This document shows positions 20,777 through 32,840 of a stretch of DNA of 64,000 nt, one piece after another. The stretch is from Phialocephala subalpina (taxonomy: Eukaryota > Ascomycota > Leotiomycetes > Helotiales > Mollisiaceae): positions 338,508-402,507 of the forward strand of contig FJOG01000017.1 in NCBI GenBank assembly GCA_900073065.1. The letters are read 5' to 3'. Made by a program: the position numbers and the translations under genes. Under the pieces are notes generated by a model, which had not been told where the DNA came from, did no database searches, and was given only the letters and a program-made list of their open reading frames with translations. The first letter of the stretch is position 1. The number at the start of each line of letters is the position of its first letter.

Positions 20777-23700
20777 ATGTCGTCAGGTTCGAACACTCCT
20801 CCGGATGGCTATTTCAACGACCTCTCACGGCCAACAGGAAACAATCGCAACAAACGAGCCCGAAGTCCGGTTGGAGAAGCAAATGGCGCAGCAGATCCAG
20901 CAAGCGGAGGAGATTCGAATGTACCAAAACCCAAGAGAATAGCTTGCATCATCTGCAGGAAGAGGAAGCTCAAATGCGATGGAACTAAGCCCAGTTGCTC
21001 AACCTGTACGCGCTTGGGACACAATTGTGCCTACGATGAGGTGAGGAGGAAGTCCGGGCCCAAGAGAGGTTATGTGAAGGCACTCGAGGAGAGACTAAGT
21101 AAGTCATTCCGCTGGTCATGGAAGGCATTGCGCTCGATGGTGGGGGTTTGTATGATGAAGTAGGAGCTAATGTACGTCCGTTGAGCAGAGCAGGTCGAAA
21201 CGCTCCTCAAAACTCAAGATCCAGCGGCCACAACACCAGAAATCCCACAGACGAACTTTGGCAGTGGGCAGAGGAATGTCAGCGGAGTCGGTCTCCCGTC
21301 TGTCACTGCCGGAGACTTCAACATCTCGAATCCTGCGCTGAATATCGGAAATGGAGTAGATGCGGATCGTTGGGGTTTCAACGGAGAATCTCCGTCCGCA
21401 CCTATGGACAATATGGCCTTCACAGCTGATTTAAACATGGGCATGGGAATTGATGACAGTACATTTACCTGGGAGATGATCGGACTTGGATTGGAAGAAC
21501 CACTTCCTCCTCAAGACACGATTGACGAACTGTATGTTTTCAACGACATCCTGAGAAAACATGTACTCATATTTTCTAATCAGACATCAAGTATACTTCG
21601 ACAAGATCCATCCATCACTACCTATGATCCACAAATATCGATATCTAGCAGCTATGAATTTGTATGTAATCCCTATTCGTTTGAGTCATGCAAATCCTAT
21701 CTACTCTCAAACTTCATTATGTGAAATCTTCGCATCGTATTCCTTAACATGATTCCTTCTGGATTTTTGAAAATGTCTACGCTGCCGATGAATACTGGAA
21801 GGGTTCATCTCTTTTGTCAAGTTTCGATTAGCAAGACTGTTCCACGTGTGGAGATATGAGCTAAGAAAACGATTTGTAGAGCGCCAGGGCAGCGTCCTCC
21901 TGTGGCGTTACGGTATGCTATGTGGACGTTAGCTGCATCAGTCGCGGAAAAATTCATGGACCTCCGAGATCACTTCTACCAACGAGCGCGAAAATACATG
22001 GAAGCCGACTATCTCAAGGGCCATGGCGAGCATATGATCTCTATCGCCCATGCGCAGACACATGCCCTTCTGGCATCATATGAATTCAAGATGATGTACT
22101 TTCCGCGTGCGTGGATGAGCACAGGTTCAGCTATTCGAATGTGTCAAATGTGAGTTTCAATGACACTGATATACTGGAATATGCTGACATCGGTGAAAGG
22201 ATGGGTCTGCATAGGCTAGATGGTGCTGGACTGGATGTCAAGATGTGCCTTCCTCCACCTCGAGATTGGACTGAACGAGAGGAGAGAAGGAGAACTTTCT
22301 GGATGGCCTTCTGCGAGGATCGGTATGCAAGTATCGGCACTGGTTGGCCGATGACCATCGATGAGAAGGATATCCTTACCGATCTTCCAGCTTCGGACGA
22401 AGCCTTTGAGATGAGCAAGCCAGAGCGTACATTGTCGCTGGCCGAATCGATGAGCCCTTCCGGAGCCTCTAAGCTTTCCGCTTTTGGAGGTGTGGTCTTG
22501 ATGGCTTGCCTTTTCGGACGGAATCTCATCCATCTACATCGACCTGATCCAGACGAAAAAGACCACGATCTCAATGGCGAATTCTGGAAGCGCCATAGAA
22601 ACATGGACAACATCCTTCTCAACACATCATTGTCGCTGCCGTCACATCTCAAACTTCCCACTGGACTAGCTAGTCCCAACATCATCTTCACGAATATGAA
22701 CATCCACACGTCAACCATTTGTCTGCATCAAGCTGCCATTTATAAGGCGGATAAGAACAATCTTCCAGCTTCAATCAGTGCTGAGAGCAAAGTAAGATGT
22801 ATCACGGCTGCGAACGAGATTGCTAGCATCATGCGAATGATATCTCATATGGACTTGTCATCAGTAAGTCACCTACTCGATCTAGTATACGAAACTTGTT
22901 CTAATTGTTCCTAGATGAACCCCTTCATATCCTTCTGTCTGTACGTTGCAGCCAGAGTCTTTGTACAGTACCTGAAGAGTCGACCCGACGACAGCCAAAC
23001 TGGTGACTCGCTTCGGTTTCTACTCTCTGCAATGAACGCGTTGAAGAAGAAGAATCCTTTGACCGAATCATTCTTGGTTCAATTGGACGTTGATCTCGAA
23101 GGCCTGGGCATGAGAAACGCGAAGTACAAGTCAGTCTTCGCATACAGCGAAGATAACGTAAGTTATTTTCTTTTTCCGCCACTGATGCCAGTTTGGACTG
23201 ACGATAAACAGCTTGGAATCTCCAGTGCAAAGGCACCAAATATATCATCAGGATCCCAAGGTTTCAGAGACGGCTTTCCCTCTCAAAAGAATGAGTGTCT
23301 CTTCATGAGACTCGCCGAGGACGACGGAACAGCAATGGACAACAACAGAAATCCACCTACTGCAGATGCAGAAGCGGAAGCTGATCCTCTTTCGGCATCA
23401 TCATCAGGACCTCGAAACGATAGCTTCGACAGCCAACCGAACTGGATGCCCATTGACCAATCCTCAAGACGTGGGGACGTTCAACGTACTCTCCAGGGTC
23501 TTGCCCTTGGTGATATCCAGCAGCCAAACTTTACGACTAGGGACTTGAATGGAAGTGGCTACGGCCCTAGCAGAAACAGCACTGGAGATTCAGGTCTCTC
23601 TCCTGACACCCAGGACTCGAGCTCGAACCGACCAACCCCCAATGCTTCTACACCTTCAGACACACGTTCTAATCTCCACGCAGCACAAGGTAGCTCAGGA

Positions 23701-24060
23701 GCAACTTCATTCTCCACCAGTCCCGCATCCCAACAAAGTCGTGTCCCGACAACCGATGGAAGAGCAATGTCTTCATTCTTCTCCACGCATCCTGACTACA
23801 CCAATATCGCTCCCTCAACAGGCTTGACACCAGGTAACGAATTCACGCTACCAGAAACCCCTGGGAGAGGATTCGATGTCCCAAGTGGATGGGAGATGAG
23901 CAACCAGGCAAACACGGGCCTGACTCCCGTTGGCGAGGGCGTGTTCAGACAATTGATGGGATTGGGTCCCATGGATCCCATGTGAGTTATTCTTCAAGCT
24001 TCGTTGCAGATCTGCATGCTAATAATGAACAGGGATATCGGCTGGGAAGGCGGATCTTAA
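20777..24060 (+). CDS. Zn2Cys6 fungal-specific transcription factor
   Basis: DNA-binding regulator of the Gal4-type zinc cluster family. Eight exons (20777-21098, 21189-21531, 21584-21661, 21880-22149, 22200-22863, 22915-23157, 23212-23981 and 24033-24060) give 905 residues. The zinc cluster is complete: Cys57, 60, 67, 74, 77 and 84, followed by a Lys/Arg linker (RRKSGPKRGYVKALEERL) and a short coiled coil. The middle carries the fungal-specific TF domain: YFDKIHPSLPMIHKYRYL, AMWTLAASVAEKF, GLHRLDGAG, and RRRTFWMAFCEDRYASIGTG. The C-terminal 280 residues are low-complexity Ser, Asn, Pro and Gly, probably an activation region. The 217-bp fourth intron is the longest. The GPKRGYVK-type linker occurs in a conserved ascomycete subfamily, but I cannot name the orthologue or its targets. 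No adjacent pathway genes suggest a cluster-specific role. Confidence 0.9.
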
Positions 24061-25423
24061 AATAACAACCTCAACTCTACATTTCGGTCCTTTAAGTAAC
24101 ATTGGTTTGATATCACGGATGATGACAGGCGTTTGGCACGATTCTCCTTTAGCTTCGGCTTGCTTTGAATTTATGGATTGGGACTCGGATAGGCATGATA
24201 GGAAAAATTCTCCTCCAGGCATTAATACATCCAGGTACAATGCTTTTACTGTTTGTATGTGTATGATACCATTCGTTTCGATTGGAAGGATGGAGATTGG
24301 CGTTATTATGAGGAACGACAGGTGTACAACAATTGGTTGGGTTGGATTAGGCATGCAAGCTTTGGGGTTTGGATGGATGGTTACTGGGTTCGACTTCCCA
24401 CTCTAGCTAGGTAGATACACCAATATCGAATGAAAAATCTCTGAATATCAAAAGCGGGAGGTTGGGATGTGTGACATGTTGCTATTTTGAGATACCCGTG
24501 CCCTGGTTAAGGTTACATGCACATGCATATGGGTGGGATAAACCCGTTTCTGGGTATCCCAAGAGTTCTTTCCCAGGTCTCGATTGTTATGATCAACACG
24601 TGAAGGTTATTTGATCCCTTGTGCAACCCAACCCCGCTTGGCACCTCCGAAGACTTGCAGAAAGAAGGCTTAGAACGTCGCACGTAAACACGAATCCCTT
24701 ATCTGCAAGTACGACGTTTGGGCGTTAGAAGGGAAAGCCACTGAACGTGGCATGAGAATCAAGAGATAACCACGAAGAGAGTCGTCATTGGGGGCTGTCA
24801 CTTGACCGTTACTATAGGATGAAGCTATTGGTCTGGGTTGAACTGGGTCAAGTCATAGCAGTCGTGTTATTGCATATCTCCCAGAGTCGTGGCTGTGGTT
24901 CAGAAAGGGAAAGGTAGAGTATAGCGTGATGAGCGATTGGTGGGAGTTTGAGGAGGTGATGACCCGACCCGGCTTCGTAGATGAACCTATCACGGTGGCG
25001 CCGATGCGAGGCTGGGAAAATAAGGGATTTTGAAAGAGCAGCGGTGGGAGATATTAGGTTTGTGTTTACAAAACTGTTTCGACCGGCCGAGTAGATAGAC
25101 TCGGGCGTAGGGCTGGGGGGAAGGCATTTTGGTGACTTGTGATGAATGAAATAAAGACAGTGAATGCTGTATACTTCTTTAACAAGAAATAGAGCTCGGG
25201 TAGAAAGGGGTTGAGTGATACGAAAGTCTTCCTAAACGAAGATACGGGTCAAGGCGAGGATGCTAAATGTCGTGCGTTTATTCTCGCTTGTTTGAGAAGA
25301 AGAAAGGAGGTGAAAACCACAGAGGATCTTACATTATTCTCGTCTTTTGTTTTGTACAGTGCCTAAATGCTACCAGAAGTACCACCTCAAGCTCAAACTC
25401 CTCTACCCTCCTGGACTATTCGT
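24061..25423. other. Intergenic between convergent genes
   Basis: About 1.36 kb separating the 3' ends of the Zn2Cys6 gene and the mitochondrial uL2 gene. Only short, featureless open frames are present. It should hold both 3' UTRs; the rest is unassigned. Confidence 0.5.
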
Positions 25424-26656
25424 CTACTTGACTCTCCGCTTTCCATGGTTTCTCTCTCGCGCCGTTACAACCCACTTGTTTGGCTTCCTGACCTTTCGAG
25501 TTTTGTATCCTCCTTTGGCCTAGTTACACATTAGCTCTGCCTATGATTCAGGAGGATGAACAAGCTTACCGGCATACCCCACGGGCTGACGGGATTGACG
25601 TTACCCTTGGACTTTCCTCTTCCACCACCATGAGGATGATCAGCTGTGTGATTGTCAGTCATTAGGCTTGGTACTAGGCTAACACAGGCAGTTCTTACCG
25701 GCGTTCATTGCGAGACCTCGAACCGTAGGACGGATGTTCAGCCATCGACTTCGACCAGCTTTACCAAGCTGTCGATGCTGGTAATTTGGATTGCTGGCAA
25801 CCCCAATGGTAGCACAAGCATCTTTACTAACTTTCCGAATTTCACCGCTTTGAAGACGGACATTGACGTACTTGTTCCCACCCTGAGTCGTTTCATCATC
25901 CTTTGATATGACTGTGGCATACGTCCCTGCGCTTCTGCAGAAAACAGCCCCTTTACCTTTCGTGGAGCCAACGTTGTAGATGATGGTTCCAATGGGAATC
26001 ATATGCAGAGGCAGACAATTTCCACGCCATGCAGTCCTGGCAGCCAACACACCAGGATCTACCACTCCTCCCATACTCTCCAGTAGGTCTCTTGGGATAC
26101 CAGCTCGGTAGCTCTGGACGACATCTCCAGCTCTCATGCCCTCTGCGGCAACGATATAGCTTTTCCGACCTGTAGCTTCTTCATTGAGCAAGGCAATATG
26201 TGCACTTCGTCCTGGATCGTGCTCAATGCGCTCCACACTATGTTTTCCTGGCGCCATTCGCACAAAATCCACCGTCCTTATCCTCCTCTTGTGCCCACCT
26301 CCACGATGTCTCATAGTAACTCGACCGCTATTGTTTCTTCCTCCCTTTCCATGGCCCTTCTTGGCAAATGTCAATGGAAGAAACGGCCTTCCTTTCCATA
26401 AATGGTCATTGATGGGTCGTTTAAGATGTCGTACACCGGGGGTTCGTGGTTTGTATGTTCGCATCATAAACGTAGCATTGCCTTCATCTACTGTCGGAGG
26501 CGGTGCGAAGCCAGAGGATGCTGCTGCTCCTGTTGGAGGAGATGGTTTGACAGGTTCGACGACTGTTGCATAATAACGGGGGAGAGCGCTTTTTCGAGGC
26601 AAGTTTTTGCATGCTGCCGTCCGGGACTGCCTGAGTAGTATTCTTGGTTGTAACAT
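25424..26656 (-). CDS. RML2: Mitochondrial large-subunit ribosomal protein uL2m
   Basis: Nuclear-coded bacterial-type L2 protein of the mitochondrial ribosome, close to the peptidyl transferase centre. Exons 26656-25699, 25643-25570 and 25519-25424 give 375 residues. The N-terminus ([20 protein letters not shown]) is basic and Ser/Arg-rich, as expected of a mitochondrial presequence. Conserved L2 stretches: [35 protein letters not shown], the SKGKG-like loop near [29 protein letters not shown], and the functional DHPHGGGRG histidine loop spanning the second exon. The tail ([16 protein letters not shown]) is typical. A TTG-led extension upstream of the ATG was not used. Confidence 0.96.
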
Positions 26657-27532
26657 CTTTGACAGACTCAATTGCCCTGTCTGCCGAGGCCGATCGAGTC
26701 TGGTGGACGAAGTGAGGCAAACTGAGGGCGCCGTTGCTCAATGTCTGATGTCTTTGGAATTTCTGAGCCAGCTCGAATCTAGTTTAGCTCCTTGAGCCAC
26801 AATCACGTCAGCCACATCGTTACTCCGCAGTTGCTATGGTAAAAAGTCAACATCCCAGCCATCGGCAGCGATCCCACCACTTCGCGATCTTTCCATTCTT
26901 AAGAAAAAGCATTCAATGCTCCTTGGAAGATATTTCTTCTCGTGATACATCTTCAATTCATCTCTTCTTGCCCGAATAACTTTCACGACTTTCCTCCCTT
27001 GCTTCGAGGTCTCGCGCGGTAATACCTTGCGTCTGGTAGGGATCCGAGAATCACGCTAAGTCGCCCCACAACAAGCCTACAAACACCTTCAAGAGTTCTT
27101 GGTCCAGTCTTCATCACCTTTGTGTACCTCCTCCTCAAACCACAATAACTCTTCTCCAAATCCTCCACCCCGAACACGACTTTACCTTCGACTCAGATCA
27201 GTATCACATGTCCATTGTGGCGCATTGAGAACCTTTACACGCCATCCTCGAGTCACAAAAAGCACTGTCAACATTGTTGATATTGGTGCAAGACACTGTC
27301 GGGATACTGTCCATTGTACCCAAGAGGATTTCTTGATCTTCATCAAACTTCACGTACGTGTTCCAATGCTTTCACTCTGCAATATATGCGCTTGTCGCGT
27401 CTTCATCTGATCTCTGTCTCGTTCCGCACGCGTACATGCACCACTTTGATACCGCGTCTTACTGACTTCAATACAGTCTCTCATCGACTACCACATACAC
27501 GAACATAATCATTAATATCATACCAACAAGAA
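26657..27532. promoter_or_regulatory. Divergent promoter, RML2 (-) and cyclin B (+)
   Basis: The start codons of a mitochondrial ribosomal protein gene and a mitotic cyclin gene lie 876 bp apart and face outward. The part nearest cyclin B (27100-27530) is C/T- and CA-rich with short upstream ATGs and probably forms a long leader. No specific cell-cycle box could be named with confidence. Confidence 0.55.
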
Positions 27533-29163
27533 ATGCCTCCCGTGAGTTCACTCGTCACCTCCCAAAACACGCGGTTGTCGGTCGCGACCAGGAGGAATTC
27601 TTTCACGTACATATACTGATCAAAGTGATAATAGGCTCGTGCCACCAGCCGTCGGGCTGTCACGAACGAGAATGATGAGAACAGTGCTGTAGGAACAACT
27701 CGTCTCACTAGGTCGAAGTCTGCCGCGTTCAACGAGGATACAACCAGTGGTGCGAAGAAGCCCCTCCAATCCAAGAAGGCTGCGGTTAATACGCAACCAA
27801 CCAGAAAGCGCGCTGCGTTAGGAGATGTGAGCAATGTCACCAAGGCGGAGATTGTCGAGGGCAAGAAGACCTTGGGAAAGGCTGGGCTCGTTTCGAAAGC
27901 TGCACAACCAACCGGTGTTCAGAAGAATCTATCACGCACCAACTCGTCGAGATCAGCATTAGGTGCTAAGGATACCAACAAGAAGACAGAGGTGAAGCGT
28001 ACCGGATCTGGTGTGCTTGCTGGGAAGCGGAAGACGAGCTCGAGCTCGAGTAACATGATCAAGGAAGAGACCCCAGCTGAGGATGAACAACCTTCGAGAA
28101 AGAAGATACACATTGAGCAAACAAAGGTCGAAGTCGAAGAGACCCAAGAGTACGTTGCCGAGCCGGAGGTTGACGAGAAGAAGTCTGTCAAGCAGGCCTT
28201 TGCTGAGGGAGTTGAGGACTTGGATCGTGAAGATTTGGACGATCCGTTGATGGTAGCCGAATATGTTGTGGAGATCTTCGAGTACTTGAAGAAGTTGGAG
28301 GTTGCTACACGACCCAACGCTGACTACATGGAACACCAAGAGGACTTGGAGTGGAAGATGCGAGGTATCCTCGTTGATTGGTTGATCGAAGTCCACACGC
28401 GCTTCCACCTTCTCCCCGAGACACTCTTCCTGGCCGTCAACATCATTGACCGATTCCTCTCCACCAAGGTCGTTCAACTTGATCGCCTTCAGCTCGTCGG
28501 TGTCACTGCCATGTTCATCGCCTCCAAATACGAAGAAGTTCTCTCACCTCATGTTGCCAACTTCCGTCACGTCGCTGACGATGGCTTCACCGAGGCTGAG
28601 ATTCTCAGTGCTGAGAGATACGTCCTCACTGCTCTCAACTATGATCTCAGCTACCCCAACCCCATGAACTTCCTCCGTCGTATCTCAAAGGCCGACAACT
28701 ATGATATCCAAACACGTACCCTCGGCAAGTATCTTATGGAGATCAGCTTGCTCGACCATCGCTTCATGGATTACCTGCCCAGCCACATTGCGGCAGCTGC
28801 CATGTACCTTGCCCGTAAGATTCTTGAGAGAGGTGAATGGGTATGTTCTAATTCGTGCTGTTGTCGAACATTGCTAACATACATAGGACGCGACCTTAAG
28901 TCACTACGCTGGTTATACCGAGGAGGAGATCGAGCCTGTTTTCAAGCTGATGGTTGATTACCTTGCTCGTCCCGTTACTCATGAGGCTTTCTTCAAGAAG
29001 TACGCAAGCAAGAAATTCCTCAAGGGTAAGTGAAATGCGCCGAAAATTCTCGAATATAATCTGACACTCAACAGCTTCCATCCTCACAAGACAGTGGGCT
29101 AAGAAGAACGCTGCCGATCTGGACATCGACGTCTCAGTTCCACTCGACTTGACCGCACGATAG
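27533..29163 (+). CDS. nimE: G2/M B-type cyclin (NimE/Cdc13-like)
   Basis: Regulatory partner of the Cdk1 kinase that drives entry into mitosis. Exons 27533-27541, 27635-28840, 28887-29025 and 29075-29163 give 480 residues. The first exon codes only MPP. The N-terminal tail is basic and carries a classical destruction box, RAALGDVSN (residues 62-70), for APC/C-dependent degradation. The cyclin box begins after HQEDLEWKMRGILVDWLIEV and runs through LFLAVNIIDRFLS, LQLVGVTAMFIASKYEEV and FLRRISKADNYD. A second cyclin fold follows with MEISLLDHRFMDYLPSHIAA. Length, D-box and box order fit NimE/Cdc13 rather than the G1 cyclins. The tiny first exon was chosen because it supplies the only ATG that splices in frame to the basic tail. 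Confidence 0.95.
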
Positions 29164-30362
29164 AGTGACGCCCTTGATGACTTTATCCATATACGATTGG
29201 CTTACCTTGCTCTCTGCTGGATACCTTACAACGATGCATTATATTGGATGGGATACGAAACCGAAATCACGATAGACGGATGATTCTCTTAAGAACTGCG
29301 ACTCTTGTTTATGTATACCTCGCCGGATCATTGATCTCGTGCTTGAGGGATGTCATGGAAGAATGTCGAGGTCTTCTCTTTTTCCGAGTTGGTTGCTGTG
29401 CTGCATTACTATTTTTACACTTCATTGGTCTGGCGTCAGTGTGTTTCTGCTGGTGTCTGGCGTCCGGCTTGCATCTGTTTGTCTACCTCCTACCCGTCAT
29501 AACTGCCGAGTACCAAAAGCACTAACTGTGCGCCTCCATCTGCTATTTGATGCAGCCGGCCACAGGGAGAGCTTTGTTTTGGTACTGAGTACTTTGTAGA
29601 TATATTTGCAGACAATAAAATGGGAAAGACTAAAAAATAATGTGTCTCTACGTGACTTGACCGTGAAGTATTTGGGGACTCTTGCGCTGCTCTGAGTGAC
29701 TGAGACTCGAGGAATGGCAGGCAGGCTTTCCTCGTCAGCCTTTGTAATGGATAATTGAATCTGTGACTTTCATAGAAGGTAATCAGCGTTTTTGATCATG
29801 AATCCATAAGTTTCCGCAAGTCGAGTATAAATAATATTACGAGTGGTGGAATATGAAGTCAACTCGCGGTATACCAGAAAGCGACATGCGAAGTACCTGA
29901 AATCTTGGAACATTCATAGGCCACCATGTTGGAGACATTCTTCTTGTGAAGCTTTTTCTCTGGTACGATTTGGAAGAGTTTGGCTTCATCATAAAGTCCT
30001 CAAGCTCATGTGTCAATACGAATGTCCCAGACTTGCTGGTACTTTGACGTTGAATTTTGGATCCCAAATGGAGATGCATATGAAATCGGACCGGGTTTCG
30101 AACATTACCTGATGGAAATTTGAGGTACTATACTCCATATGATCATTTTACGAATTTCAGGTTCTAATCATCTCATAATTGTCCCTGGCCTTTTGATACT
30201 TTGGTAATTGATTGTGAGACAGCCCTGCCGATTTGAAGCTAGTTGTTAGCGCCTCTCGATAAGAGCTCCCTCCATCACCACCGTAACAGCAGCTGTCACC
30301 TACGAGACTCACAACCAAGCTCGCTCTATAAAGTACCCGAGGAGCTGAGCACTTCACCTACA
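29164..30362. other. Intergenic between cyclin B and V-ATPase H
   Basis: About 1.2 kb between two plus-strand genes. It should hold the cyclin 3' UTR, possibly ending near an ATAAAA at 29617, then the promoter of VMA13. Short frames on both strands have no recognisable content. Confidence 0.5.
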
Positions 30363-32000
30363 ATGTCTCTGGACCCGCCCCCATACCTATCCTCGCTCCA
30401 GAACAACATTCGCAGCCGACCGATACCTTGGGATGGAGCCGTTCGAGCTGGGACAATCAGCGACGACCAATTGAGCAAGATCAGGGCTGTGGACAAGGTC
30501 AGGAAGGAACAGAGGAAGCAAATCGTCGAGGGCGATTTAGATGGATATCGGACATTGTTCGTGGGTGCTCGAGGAAAGCCAAGTGTCTTGGAGTCTGCTG
30601 CGAAACGGGCAGATGTGGTCCAGTACATCTTGGTGCTACTCAAGGACTTACTCGATGGTTCGTCTGGAAAATCTCCCTTCTCGGGCATCACTGACCTATA
30701 TTATAGGTATTCCAGCTCTCGCCGGAGCTTTTTCCGAGCATTCAGACCCATACAGCTCCTTCATGCCTCTTTTAACCCAGTCCAACGATCCCGAAAGCCC
30801 AATACCTCTCCTGACCTCGACTGTCCTTGCAAGCATGATTTCCGGTGCGAAAGTTGTATCGGAAAACGAATCAAAAGCTCTGCCAGGTCTCTTTACATAT
30901 TTGTCGACCTTGACAAAACAAACCGATGGTGGTCTCCAGGACATTGCAGTGCTACAATACTCTGCGTTATTGAGGGGCAAGAAATCAAGGCAGCTGTTCT
31001 GGGAGCAAAGAGACCAGACTGTTGCACCATTGATTGATATCTTGCGAGCTGCTGCAGGCGTTCAGAATGGCGATTCAACTGCAACCTTGTGGAATGGTAC
31101 TGCTAGTATGTCCTTATTTCCATACTCACTTTCCGTCTTTTGCACGAGAGCTTCGGGCTCTGGGAGTCCTTGAGCTCCTGGGAGATTTAGCAATGCTAAT
31201 TCGATGAGTAGGCGTACGAAGTGGGCCTGAAGGTAGTCTCGGTGGTGGGGTTGGTCTGCAACTGCTCTATCACGTTCTGCTAGTCCTCTGGCAACTCAGC
31301 TTCGAAGGCGCTACAGTCGGGGAAGGTCTTGAGGAGTAAGTTGAATGACCCAGCTACACGCGGAACATACCTAATGTGGGACAGTGAGTACGACATCATT
31401 CCTTTGTACGCACAACTCCTCAAATTGTCACCCAAAGAGAAGACAACCAGACTTCTCATCTCAACCCTATACAACCTCCTTGCCTCGAACAGAGATATCC
31501 TCCTCCCAACTGCGGTCCTCGCCCGTCTACCATCCTTGCTACAAAACATAACCGGCCGACATCTTTCAGATCCAGACCTTCTTGAAGATCTCCAAAATTT
31601 GACAGACATGCTGGATGAATACACCAAAACGCAAACGACATTCGACGAATATGCCGCAGAAGTCAACTCAGGCCATCTTAGATGGTCACCACCCCACCGT
31701 AGCCCCACCTTCTGGGCTGAAAATGCTCGCAGAATTTTTGAGCATGAGAAGGGGGCACTGCCTAAAAAGATCGCTGAGATCATGAGTAAGCCTTGGGACC
31801 AGGACAAGCAGGTACTTGCTGTTGCATGCAATGATGTCGGATGTCTCGTCAAGGAAGTGCCTGAGAAGAGGTATCAGTTGGAGAAGTTGGGCTTGAAGAC
31901 GCGGGTCATGGAATTGATGCAGGAGCCGAATGAGGCAGTCAGATGGGAGAGTTTGAATGCTCTTTCCGGGTGGTTGAGGTATAGTTTTGAAACGAAGTGA
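30363..32000 (+). CDS. VMA13: V-type proton ATPase subunit H (Vma13)
   Basis: Regulatory HEAT/ARM-repeat subunit of the V1 sector; it is needed for an active vacuolar proton pump and restrains free V1. Exons 30363-30657, 30707-31105, 31212-31335 and 31385-32000 give 477 residues, the normal size. Family landmarks: the N-terminal SLQNNIRSRPIPWDGAVRAG, LLTQSNDPESPIPLLTS, LTKQTDGGLQDIAVLQYSAL, and the C-terminal lobe with SGHLRWSPPHRSPTFWAENA, QVLAVACNDVGCLVKEVPEK, and EPNEAVRWESLNALSGWLRY. The same window carries a Vsb1-like vacuolar SulP protein whose activity in yeast depends on the proton gradient; the proximity is probably coincidental. Confidence 0.97.
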
Positions 32001-32840
32001 GCAGTATGATGATGGATGGATGGGTTAGAGATTCTGGTAGCTGTATTATCATTCGCAGCAGGGGCTCGGTTCGGTATTTCTCTGGGCTTTCGACTACATA
32101 CCTATTGGCAAGTATTGGCATTTGATGCTATGATGTTAGAGTAGAAATTGAATCCTAAATTTCAATCTTCGATGGCCCAACTTCCTTAGGACTTCCCCCC
32201 TAGATGGTGATCCTCCAGAAGTCGGACTTTCATGATATCTTGTCAAATTGACACAGAGTTTCGTGAGTGAGAAATCAGTGCAATGCAATATCCCAGACCT
32301 CGAGGTATTTTGCAATGGGGTGAGTCTCACAATGTCCCCTTCCTCTCCCAATGTCCCTCAATTCCTGGAACTTTATGCTAACAAAAGTAAAGTTCACGTT
32401 CTCCACCTCGCCAGCGAAAGCAATATCAGGATTGTCGTCTCATACAAGGACAGCGCGTCCGCCGCCTTACTCAACGAGTTCTCCGCCGCGGAAAAGTAAA
32501 TCATTCCAGACGCCTTCGCCTTCGCCTCCGCCGCGCCTCCCCATCCCGCCGCCATCACCACCATCATTCTCCAGAACGTCGTCCGAACAATCACCCAAGA
32601 ACTCAGGGATCTACGAACGAATTTGATAAGTATTCGCAAATAGTTGGGAGTTAACCTACCTAAATTACGGAAGGCTTGATCTCAGCTTCCAATGCTGTTT
32701 AGGACTTTGTCTGCCGGTCAGGAGACCGGGATTTCAAGAGCAACCCCCACTTCCGCTGATAGCCGAACGAACAGCTTCAAAGATCAACTCTTGAAGTCAA
32801 AAAACAACTTGTCTCGGACACAACAATCAATTGACTCAAA
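32001..32840. other. Intergenic, with an unassigned frame near 32248-32635
   Basis: About 0.84 kb. A plus-strand frame starting at 32248 (VHVLHLASESNIRIVVSYKD) ends at a TAA at 32497, and protein-like sequence (TTIILQNVVRTITQELRDL) continues in the same frame past the stop. A second overlapping frame is Pro/Ser-rich. I recognise no family. It could be a remnant or composition-driven chance. The last 150 bp are presumed promoter of the T-protein gene. Confidence 0.35.

Noticed and set aside
22131..22718. 195-codon minus-strand open frame
   Set aside because: Fully antisense to exon 5 of the Zn2Cys6 gene, which has clear domain motifs.
20777..24060. Zn2Cys6 gene as regulator of a secondary-metabolite cluster
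   Set aside because: No polyketide synthase, NRPS, terpene synthase or tailoring genes lie nearby; neighbours are housekeeping genes.
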